From the NCBI GenBank assembly GCA_012064415.1, contig SSNU01003007.1, forward strand, positions 1 through 13,636: DNA of 13,636 nt, in the 5' to 3' direction. The position numbers and the translations under genes are program-made. Under the pieces are notes generated by a model, which ran no database searches, was not told the origin of the DNA, and saw only the letters and a program-made list of their open reading frames with translations. Numbering within the stretch: the stretch's first letter is position 1; every line of letters begins with the position of its first letter. Of this stretch, positions 1 to 7,639 are shown piece after piece. The stretch is from Gyrodactylus bullatarudis. Taxonomy: Eukaryota > Platyhelminthes > Monogenea > Gyrodactylidea > Gyrodactylidae.

Positions 1-420
1 ACCTTGTCAGCCATTTCTCGAGAGGCAAGAGTGCACTCACCTTTGCTTCTGCAGAGATGACATCTTTCTGCGCAGTTGGCTTGCTTTGGATTTTGCGCTG
101 TGTACTATGTCGCGTTGCTGCTAGAAGGGCTGCCGGCGCGCCACAATGCTGCTTTGCCTGTCGTTGGCAAGCGACGGACTCGCCTGCCAGGCGTGGTTCG
201 GCTCTTATCGCTGGTGACGCGCAGCGCAAGTAGTCGTAAATTTCTTCACCTAGTACTCGATAGTAAGATGGCTCGCCCACCACTGTGGCGCACTTGCGAG
301 GACAGTTTTGAGTCAGGCGACTGAGCCCGAGAAAGCCAGATGGGCCCTCTTTCAGCTAGCTCAGACGAGTGCCGGGCGCGAGCAGGTTATTTCAAGGGAG
401 CTCCGAACAAACAAGCTAAT
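1..420. promoter_or_regulatory. CpG-rich island, possible promoter region
   Basis: This stretch is much richer in G+C than the rest of the window, and I count about 29 CpG dinucleotides between roughly 68 and 420. Composition drops to the AT-rich background just after 420. It contains an AAGATGGC string (about 267), which resembles a YY1 site, and a GCGCAGCGCA string (about 221), which is close to an NRF1 site. Both are typical of CpG-type promoters in animals. A palindrome GAGTGCACTC lies at 29-38. The plus-strand open frame at 76-324 starts with TTG and resembles no family I know, so I do not call it a gene. The island could instead be part of a repeat or LTR; I cannot tell without a repeat search. 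Confidence 0.4.
41..63 (-). other. Candidate first coding exon with splice donor
   Basis: On the minus strand an ATG at 63-61 opens a frame reading MSSLQKQ. It is cut after two bases of the next codon by a strong donor, AAAG followed by GTGAGT (intron starting at 40). With the CpG island behind it, this has the layout of a short first coding exon of a gene extending left beyond the window. The evidence is only a start codon, a donor and promoter-like composition; no downstream exon can be seen. The opposite strand also carries an acceptor-like CTTCTGCAG ending near 54, so the splice reading is ambiguous. Confidence 0.22.
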
Positions 421-994
421 GATAGTTAAAATGATACACTTGTGGACAGAGCTCGTGGAGTAAACCATTCCGACGAAAATAAAGCTACATATTCTATAAA
501 TAAGTAGATCAAAATGTTGCAAGAAATCCATTGGTGGAATTTATATGTTCAAAAAATCAATGCTTAGGGCCGCAAAATTTTTATTTGCGAAACTTTATAT
601 CTTTAGGAGTTTATGCTGACTCAATTTCTTGCTCCAGAGTGAAGAAAAAATGTTAATTTGAGCCTATAAAATGCGCTTTTTCTTTTGGAAATAAAAACAA
701 TTCTACAAAAACCCTTCTTTTGAATTCATTGTACAAATATCACTTCAAAGTAGTGCTGTAATAAGTCATATAGGAACACATTTTAGAGCTTGTGGATCTA
801 ACTTCACAAAATACATAGCTAAAAAGACCTTAATAGAAAAACGAATGAATTCTAACAGCTTCAAAAAGAGATTTGAATTTTTCACATAGTTTCTAAACTA
901 AAGAAAGTAGCTCAAAAGTTTGAGGCAACGAATTGTAGAGAATTTTTTGAAGATTATATCTTTCATTTTGGAATTGTTATGTGAACTTTAATGT

Positions 995-1009
995 TTATTA
1001 TTATTATTA
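995..1009. repeat. (TTA)5 microsatellite
   Basis: Five uninterrupted TTA units sit in AT-rich spacer. The tract is short and of no evident function. Confidence 0.6.
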
Positions 1010-1313
1010 TTTTAGACCTAAAATTCGAATATTTTTCAAAATCTACAGGCTAAAAATTTCCAAGTTTTTATTATCTTTTTATTTAATAAATTTATTTTAA
1101 TAATTAAAAGGAAAATTTTATTTTATTTACAAACGATTTTTATTCAAATCATGTATAAATCATCTAGTCTGGTCAAATTCAATGTCACCTTCAGTATAGG
1201 CTGGGCATATTGACATAATTCATCAGGGTCATTCATTAAGGGATTTGATAAAAAATGTCATAATCCATCAGAGAGAAAAGAAATTTACAAAAAGTCCAAA
1301 ATATGGGTACGTT

Positions 1314-1319
1314 TTTATT
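1314..1319 (-). terminator. Poly(A) signal for DNAJB11
   Basis: TTTATT on the plus strand reads AATAAA on the minus strand, about 90 nt downstream of the DNAJB11 stop codon. It is the first canonical signal I see after that stop, so the 3' UTR is probably short. Confidence 0.55.
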
Positions 1320-1409
1320 ATTCTGCATAAAATAAAAACAGGAGAATACAATATAATATTAATATAATAATGATAAAAATCATACTAGAATTAGTAGTAA
1401 AGAGAGTAT

Positions 1410-3026
1410 TCAAATAAAGTTTGATAGATGTCTGAGGGGTCCATCATTATGGATGCCATTGTAAATGACAGGGGGACCGTTTCCAGACTTGATTTTATTT
1501 GTGTTCTCCTTTGTGCTGCCAAGAAGGACCTCGGTGGGATTAGATTCTTGTTTGAAAATTTTCTTGATTTTACTCTTTTGTTCATCTGACAATTCAGACC
1601 CATCTCTAGGGAAGGCAACGTCAAAGGTGATTATCAAAGTTCCATGCTGAGAAGGATTCTCTTTAATGGGCATTCCCTCATTCTTTATTCGCATCATGGC
1701 ACCTGGCCAGGTAATTCCTTTCCTTTCCAATTTAACCTATAAGAAAATATTTATGTCGTGAGCTACTTTTTGGAAAATAAAGTTATTCAGAAAATACATG
1801 ATTTGCACATGAATAAATAGTAACAAGTTTTGAATAAAAAACTAAGGAATTCTATTCGAAATTTAACTCGATTGAGTATTTTATCTCGGTAAAAAATCTA
1901 AAGAAATCATTTGAAAGGGTGTGTCGCATACAGGTTTTATATCATCAATCTCCAAAATATATGCGAAAATGATACTATTTGTATATTCTAATGTTAATAC
2001 AATAAATAAACCATGATAAATCAGGCTATAGATTTTTGCAAACTTCAAACTAAAATATTGAATTATATTTTAGGATAAAACTTAAAAAGTCTTCCACGCT
2101 TCATTTATTTCATAATTTTAATAGTGGATCTAGTTGGAAAATGCATTTTTAAAATGATTATCCTTGTATAGGACACTTACATCATGACCATCGAGATGCT
2201 TTAGACTGAATGAAAAACCTGTCAGGGCTTCCACAAGGCTGATTGTAACATTTCCATATAGATCATTGCCCTTTCTATTGAATAATTTGTGCGGTGTCTG
2301 TCTAAAGATAAAGATTAAATCCCCAGGATGACCGTCAGCATGAGGTTCACCTTCACCACTGAATCTATAACGATCCCCATCGGCACAACCTTGTTCAATC
2401 TCGACTTCGAGAAGACGTTCTTCCAATTCAAATTTATAATTATCACATTCATCACAAACTTCTACTTGGTTCATTGTGAACCGGCCAGGGCTGATTTGTT
2501 GTGTTCGCATTTCGTAGTGGCAATTACAACGTCTTGTACCAGGCATAGACTTTTTTACAGGTCGATTTCGGACAACTTCGATGAAATTCGAGTTGTAAAT
2601 TTCTTCAAGAGTTACATACAAATCGACAACAACATCTTCTCCTTTCATTTCACTTGGGTTTTGGTGCCTGCCACCAGAACCACCTCCAAAATCAAAAAAG
2701 TCCCCGAAAAAGCTTGAAAATGGGTCCATTCCGGATCCACCACCAGCACCATCTTTGAGGCCTTCCTCGCCAAATTTGTCATAGATTTTTCTCTTCTCGT
2801 CACTAGAGAGTACTTCATATGCTAGGTTAATTTCTTGGAACTTTGATTCAGCATCTTTGTCTTCTTTATTTTTGTCGGGATGAAGCTTCTTTGCAAGATC
2901 ACGATACGCTTTCTTAATTTGATTCTTTGTCGCTTTTTTATTGATACCAAGGATTTTGTAAAAGTCCCTTCCAGATTCAATTATTGAAAATAGCAGTACA
3001 ACAAGAATTAGCAAAGAGAACCTCAT
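1410..3026 (-). CDS. DNAJB11: DnaJ homolog subfamily B member 11 (ERdj3), two exons
   Basis: This is an ER-lumen Hsp40 that stimulates the ATPase of BiP and binds unfolded secretory clients. Exon 1 is 3026-2181 and exon 2 is 1736-1410, joined in phase 0 after HLDGHD and giving 390 residues. In order it has a signal peptide (1-18, MRFSLLILVVLLFSIIES), a J domain (about 21-86) with HPD at 49-51, a Gly/Phe region (about 93-120) and client-binding beta domains. Cys167-x-Cys169 and Cys191-x2-Cys194 form the cysteine pattern specific to ERdj3. Asn259 in NVTIS matches the conserved glycosylation site. Exon 2 continues the family pattern with VKLERKGITWPGAMMRIKNE. The protein is longer than the roughly 358-residue human form: residues about 346-371 before the VIYNGI motif look inserted, and there is an extra tail of about 13 residues. 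It is divergent with PIGT, start codons 107 bp apart. The identity is secure; only the C-terminal extension is unusual. Confidence 0.97.
1737..2180 (-). other. DNAJB11 intron, 444 nt
   Basis: The donor GTAAGT follows the GAT codon (2183-2181), and the acceptor TTTTCTTATAG ends at 1737. Removing it joins HLDGHD to VKLERKGITWPG in frame, as the DNAJB11 family requires. Reading through instead gives a frame that leaves the family alignment and stops at about 2130. Confidence 0.93.
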
Positions 3027-3133
3027 CGTAAAGTTTTATGACTATGTGTGATAATCCTATTGGTCAAATCAAAAAATTGATCTTGAAAATGAAACAAATA
3101 ATTTAGTTTCATGGATAAAAAGTGTTTTAATAA
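3027..3133. promoter_or_regulatory. Bidirectional promoter region of DNAJB11 and PIGT
   Basis: Only 107 bp separate the two divergent start codons, so both 5' UTRs and core promoters must lie here or overlap the genes. ATTGG at 3059-3063 is a CCAAT box on the DNAJB11 strand, about 35 bp from its ATG. I see no clear TATA box. An acceptor-like ATTTAG ends at 3106 on the PIGT strand and could be a cis- or trans-splice site. Shared regulation of two ER genes is inferred from the geometry. Confidence 0.6.
3059..3063 (-). promoter_or_regulatory. CCAAT box upstream of DNAJB11
   Basis: The minus strand reads GACCAATAGG. A CCAAT box is common in promoters of ER chaperone genes. Here the bases nine positions on are ACACA, not the CCACG that completes an ER-stress element, so only the CCAAT half is supported. 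Confidence 0.4.
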
Positions 3134-3137
3134 ATGA
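3111..3137 (+). other. Upstream ORF overlapping the PIGT start
   Basis: An ATG at 3111 opens an eight-codon frame (MDKKCFNK) whose TGA at 3135-3137 overlaps the PIGT ATG at 3134-3136 as ATGA. If the transcript includes it, translation of PIGT would depend on leaky scanning or termination-reinitiation. The transcription start is unknown, so the uORF may not be in the mRNA. Confidence 0.4.
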
Positions 3138-6100
3138 TTTGGTTAATTCTTATTGTCAACTTTTTAACTGCCTTTGCTATAGATGACTACAGGGAAAGAC
3201 TTTTTGTCAAACAAGTAGATAAATTCTCGACAGCTATCAACATTCAATATGAATTTATCAAAACTGATGAAATTAACAAATTTGTATACTTTCCAAATGA
3301 ATTTTACTACTTTTTAAATTCTACACAGGCGGAACAATTCCGTTTTTCATTAACTAAAGGGATATGGAATGAAAAAATCTGGGGTTTTCCATTTCTCGAC
3401 ACGCTTTCTTCGTCAGCTGAAGTATTTTCTACTGTTTATGGCGATGAGTTAGTTATAGATTTTATAATATTATCTTTAGGCGTCTGATCACATGGAATAA
3501 AATTATTTTGGGATTATCTGGCTACTTTTGTTCATCAGTTGATGATTTAAGAAAGTTAAAGAATCTAATCAGTCCACTGAATCAAGATTTTTCAGGAAAT
3601 TCTACACTATTTCATGCTATTCTTGCCTCGGAAGTAATTTGCAGTGAAAACTTGAAGCCATGGTTCAATCTTCTTCCTCTTAAGAGATCTGCCGGGATAG
3701 CCTCACTCATTGACTATCAGATTCTTCATCGATCCAAATATATTTCACTCTCAATTTCAGGCCAAAAATCCTTTGAAACATCAGAGAAGAGGTTGAATAT
3801 GGATCTTACTTTTGTTGTTGACGAAAACTTTGTTCCTCAAAAGCCAAACTCTGTGGACTTGAGTAGAATTCTACTATTTAATGCCTACAAGCCTGGTTTA
3901 TTCAAGAAGGAATCAACTCTATTTATCATGCCTTCAGAATATTTGAAGGAATTCCAAGTAAAGTTTGACGGTATTTCCTCGCTACAAAATAATCTCACTG
4001 CCAGGGAGCTTGAATTAAACAATATTACTAATATATTCTTCAAGACTACTAAAGAGAGTTCTGTTAACGAGAAAGAAACTAATTTCACTCCTCTCTCTGT
4101 CACAAAGTACAACACTGGCGTCGGTGACTGGTCTGGGGGAATAAGAAACCTGATAGAAAACTCAAATAATGTTCCCTTAAATGTCAAAGTAACAGAGATT
4201 GTTCCCGAGATTTTGTCTTTGTTTCTCAGCTCTCTGAATGTCTCTTATCGTCCGATCGATTGTGATTTATGCCAAAACATAAGAATCGATTGTGAGTCCA
4301 CCCTTGACTTGTTCGTATGATAAATATTAAGTACAAGATACCCAAAAACTTTTAAATAGAACTGTTTTATGTTATTACAATGGATTTTAAGGTATCTTAC
4401 TATAATACTTTTTATCTTGAGTGATGCGTTATTGATATTGATTTTGTGCTGGATTTTTAAAAATATTGAATCTTCAGAAACCTTTGTCGTTTGAGTATTA
4501 TAATAATTATCAATAGAAATACCAATAAAATTAGTGAGAATAGATTTAATTGAAATAATTCCAACCCTTATTCTAATCTTTTAGATCTGAATGAAACCAG
4601 GTGAACAATCTTGTTTTTAGATTGTACTGGTATTCTAACAGTCATTTTTAGTCGAAGAATTTAATTGAGTATGAGTAAAAAATGCCCGATTTAAAAATAC
4701 TATCACATCATTTTAGATTCTTTAAAGGCGCAACTTGGTTTGGAAAACACCAGAATGACAGTAATGAATATCCAACTCATTATTCCTCCAAAGTCAAATG
4801 TAAAAATGGAATACAACTTTTTGAAAAAGATTCAATCATGGATAAAGTACCCTTCAGATGCCAATAGAGGTATCATCTTGCCACCTACAATAATCTCTTA
4901 CAGTTTAAACTCTGCCAACTTTCTCAATCGAAATTCGACTGAATTTGAGTAAGTTTTCAAGATTTGTTATCTCATTTTTTTATGAGTAACAAGAAGTTCA
5001 AAGTCAAGTCAGACAGTGGGTTTTAGCAAAACTTTGTCTGCTTAATTTGGTATTCCTTAATGGATATTGATTGAAAAATAAAGAGACATTTTTTCAAATT
5101 TTTTCATGGGGATTTTCCCATTTGACCCGTGTAAGGAGTCTTTACTAAAGACAGTCCCCGTTGGAGTTATTATATGAATCTATACCTTTTGCAGGTCTAT
5201 TTCGTATTTTAGAAAAAATAATTTCGTAAAATTTCGATTCAAAACTGTACTAGAAAACAATCAATTCAGTATGTAATTGAATAAGCAGTAATTATAGTTA
5301 ATTTTTTTCATGAAGTTCGTAAATAGTACTAAATGATTTTGTAATTTACAAAATCAATTTCGTGTGGGGATAGATAATTGAGGGTTAAGAAATAATTTTA
5401 TAATAAATTTCCTAACTAAACTTTAAAATATTTTGGTCTATTTTTACTTTAGACTAAAGACTGGCTGAGTTTTGATAAACTGAAGAAAAAATCTGCTCTT
5501 CTAATTCCATTTTAAAGGTACTAAATTGTTTCCACGGTACTATTTTTGTATTATTTTTTTAAATTAGACTCCTGATATAGAGCTCTCATCTCTTTGAACT
5601 CTGCTAAATAATATTCCTTCATGAATTTAAAATTTCATTCTAAAAGGAATTATTTTGTAAAATATGCGCTTCAACAGTTTAACGGTCGTTTTCTATCATG
5701 AAAAAATTGTAGATTCCCTTTCAAAATTTTTTTAAAAAGAAAAAATTTTGTACAAAAATATTTTGAGATACCAGAATAAAACTGAACATCATCCATTGAA
5801 TTTTTACACGAAACTTGATGAAATAATCGTAAAAACAAAGGAAAATGGTTCCAGATAGCAAACTTGATTCCTTTTTACCAACTACAGTACTATCATAAAT
5901 ATTAGCTTGTTTCAAAAGTATTAAGCAAAATTTTGTAAAAATTATAATGAACTTTGCTGGCAAATTTCGTTATGAAATATATACAGAATATCATTAAGTT
6001 ACACATTAAAATATCCATGATTTCTTTCTATACATTTCCGTCTCCTTTCTGGTAGACTATACATACACCGTCGCCAAAAGTTTAGGGTTTTTTGGTTCAT

Positions 6101-6949
6101 GCTCTCGTTTAGTGAGTCCAAAACATCTAGTCTTGCCCTTCAGATGATGCTGAAGCGATCTGAAAAAGTGATAATCTGTTGGAGCAAGATTTGTACAGTA
6201 GGGAGAATGGTTATGATCGTCGACGTTGATCTCCTTGTGAAAAATCTTTAACTAATCTTTAGACATGAGACCTGGAATTTTCCTGTAAGAATGTATCCCT
6301 AGCAAATTCTGAGTATTTTTTACGGCTCTGATCCTTCCGGTGTATTCATTTTTTATCTGTCATTACGATATGTGATAGGAAATCATCCTTTGTGAGCCGA
6401 TGGATAAGCCTCTGATAAGTTTCGGCCCTGAATAAATTATTGCTCCGATATCAATGTCTTATAACTCCATTTTAACTTTTGAACGATAGAATTTTAGAAA
6501 TTGTCATTGAGAAACCCGAATTCTTTGATAAATTTTGTATTTAAAAATGTATAATTATTTGAGATGAATTTCTGCTGTTATTTCATGCTTGATCTATGAA
6601 AAATTTGCTTAATACTTTTGAAACAACCCAAAATAATAATTGCAAAATTGACTTAGAATACTTTGATCAATGTCTTTACAACTTTTTCTCCAGATCCTTC
6701 CATGGAGATGTGATGAAAATTAGGACCTCATCTTCCTTGATCCTCATCCGAATGCCTTTACCCGACTTTAGCATGCCTTTCAATGTCTTGTGTATGGTCT
6801 GCTCGGTTATTGCTGTTTTATTTACCTCCATTTTCAAATCTTGTACAATAAATCTCACAGTTGTCGACAAGGATAACATGCCAAATCATTTCCTGATGAA
6901 AATACCAATACTCTACAAACTTTACAGTCTCATCAAGAAAGATGTTTAA
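3134..6949 (+). CDS. PIGT: GPI transamidase subunit PIG-T, four exons
   Basis: PIG-T is a membrane subunit of the ER GPI-transamidase complex, which swaps a C-terminal signal for a GPI anchor. Exons are 3134-3447, 3480-4291, 4717-4948 and 6694-6949. The phases agree at every junction and give 537 residues (human about 578). Features in order: signal peptide (1-15, MIWLILIVNFLTAFA), the conserved block TKGIWNEKIWGFPF (74-87), Cys159 in EVICSENLKPW, exon-3 residues MTVMNIQLIIPPKSN matching the beta-rich region, then PLPDFSMPFNV (474-484) leading into one transmembrane helix (about 484-500) and a short basic tail. Cys159 lines up with the human cysteine (Cys182) known to form a disulfide with the catalytic subunit PIGK. 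Outside these blocks the protein is very divergent, but the collinear order leaves little doubt. A poly(A) signal lies 13 nt past the stop. The ATG chosen is the one giving the signal peptide. Confidence 0.93.
3448..3479 (+). other. PIGT intron 1, only 32 nt
   Basis: The donor GTTAGT splits a GAG codon after GA, and the acceptor ATCTTTAG ends at 3479. Removal joins VYGDE to RLITWNKIILGLSGYFC, which matches the PIG-T family, whereas read-through meets TGA at 3485. The length is at the lower limit known for animal introns. Confidence 0.82.
4292..4716 (+). other. PIGT intron 2, 425 nt
   Basis: The donor GTGAGT follows the T at 4291, and the acceptor ATCATTTTAG ends at 4716. A TAT codon is rebuilt across the junction, joining NIRID to YSLKAQLGLENTRM in the frame of the family. 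Without splicing the frame stops at 4318-4320. Nothing else is recognised inside. Confidence 0.85.
4949..6693 (+). other. PIGT intron 3, 1745 nt
   Basis: The donor GTAAGT (4949) splits a Glu codon after GA, and the acceptor CTTTTTCTCCAG ends at 6693. Joining gives STEFE then SFHGDVMKIRTSS, leading to the conserved PDFSMP motif. The intron is AT-rich and contains a decayed mariner transposase on the opposite strand near its 3' end. The rest shows no recognisable feature. Confidence 0.87.
6125..6447 (-). pseudogene. Decayed mariner-family transposase relic
   Basis: Read on the minus strand, three segments match mariner transposases in the right order. The first, TKDDFLSHIVMTDKK (about 6390-6349), corresponds to the FL-IVTGDEKW block with the first catalytic Asp at 6357-6355; the Trp codon is now TGA (6348-6346). 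The second, ENSRSHV (about 6285-6262), corresponds to HDNARPHV, with the catalytic Asp replaced by Glu and a stop right after. The third, in another frame, is NLAPTDYHFFRSLQHHLKGK (about 6191-6130), the block with the third Asp (6176-6174). The spacing between the first two is far too short, so a middle part is deleted. The C-terminal end and the terminal inverted repeats are not recognisable. The copy is dead and old, and it lies inside PIGT intron 3, antisense to the gene. Confidence 0.82.
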
Positions 6950-6962
6950 ATTTTGATTATTA

Positions 6963-6968
6963 AATAAA
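6963..6968 (+). terminator. Poly(A) signal for PIGT
   Basis: AATAAA begins 13 nt after the PIGT TAA. If it is used, the 3' UTR is only a few tens of bases, in line with the compact spacing at the 5' end of the gene. Confidence 0.65.
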
Positions 6969-7236
6969 ACACGATTTTTATACATGAAAGATGAATAACT
7001 TTGAAGTTTTTTATTAACCTTATATTTTCACAAAGATGATTTTGAAACAAGAGAAATTCCTATTGAATTAAATGATGCAGAATTAATATTTTCAGATAAA
7101 AGCTCCAATTCATTATCCATTTTTCTATAAATGCAATAGTGCCTCATGATTTCCATGATTATACATCACAATTAGGGACCCACATTGCATTGCATTGTAG
7201 CAATCAAGGCTTAAGAAATCACTGTATTTATAAATT

Positions 7237-7289
7237 CAATTAATTGTTATGGTTGTGAAAACAAGTAATTGTAATTGACCAATTAATTG
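7237..7289. repeat. Cluster of TAATTG motifs with two CAATTAATTG palindromes
   Basis: The 10-bp palindrome CAATTAATTG occurs at 7237-7246 and 7280-7289, with TAATTG again at 7266-7271 and 7272-7277. TAATTG is a core site for many homeodomain proteins. In DNA this AT-rich the density may be chance; no function is shown. Confidence 0.45.
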
Positions 7290-7483
7290 CAAGTACTTAG
7301 TAATGCTCGATTCTGATTGGCAGATTCAATAATTCTTGAACGACTAATTCTTCTTACAATGATTCAATATGGTCGTTTTTTGAATTTCGATAATGCATCA
7401 AATTTCCACTTTTTAAACTATCGAACTCAAAATCGATGCCTTTTGAAATTCAAAAATGGCCTAATTTTAGTCAAACTGAAATC

Positions 7484-7489
7484 TTTATT
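7484..7489 (-). terminator. Possible poly(A) signal for the 479-residue gene
   Basis: TTTATT on the plus strand gives AATAAA on the minus strand, about 150 nt past the stop at 7640. Another AATAAA (7655-7650) lies inside the last codons of the gene, so which one is used is uncertain. Confidence 0.4.
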
Positions 7490-7639
7490 CTATTGGAACA
7501 TGAATTTTAAAAATGATATTCAAAAATGACGTAAAGTTTCCAAGAATTGTGGTTTCCTCAATCTCAACTAGTTTTACTTCTTCAATGAGAATTTTCTCAT
7601 GTGTCCACCGCTTTTTTTCGATAAGAATTTACTCAATTT

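Larger units (their letters stand above)
421..1409. other. AT-rich intergenic spacer
   Basis: I find no convincing coding sequence or RNA gene here. It holds a short (TTA)5 run at 995-1009, a near-repeat of 18 bases (1211-1228 and 1256-1273, 15 of 18 identical), and the probable 3' UTR and poly(A) signal of the minus-strand DNAJB11 gene near its right end. Confidence 0.6.
6950..7639. other. Convergent intergenic region
   Basis: This separates the 3' ends of PIGT and the 479-residue gene. It contains both likely poly(A) signals and a cluster of TAATTG/CAATTA motifs at 7237-7289. The open frame at 7317-7529 starts with TTG, has low-complexity AT-driven composition and no recognisable relatives, so it is not called. 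Confidence 0.55.

Noticed and set aside
76..324. 82-codon open frame in the CpG island
   Set aside because: It starts with TTG, resembles no known family, and long frames are expected by chance in GC-rich DNA where stop codons are rare.
3034..3063. Complete ER-stress element (CCAAT-N9-CCACG) upstream of DNAJB11
   Set aside because: CCAAT is present but the bases nine positions on are ACACA, so the second half does not match.
4682..4867. 61-codon frame with ATG in the region of PIGT exon 3
   Set aside because: It is out of frame with the conserved exon (4717-4948), which matches PIG-T in another frame.
5721..5963. 80-codon minus-strand frame in PIGT intron 3
   Set aside because: Lys/Phe/Ile-rich composition driven by AT content, no family resemblance and no sign of a gene around it.
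7317..7529. 70-codon plus-strand frame between PIGT and the orphan gene
   Set aside because: TTG start, low-complexity AT-driven residues and no recognisable relatives. It also overlaps the likely 3' end region of the minus-strand gene.
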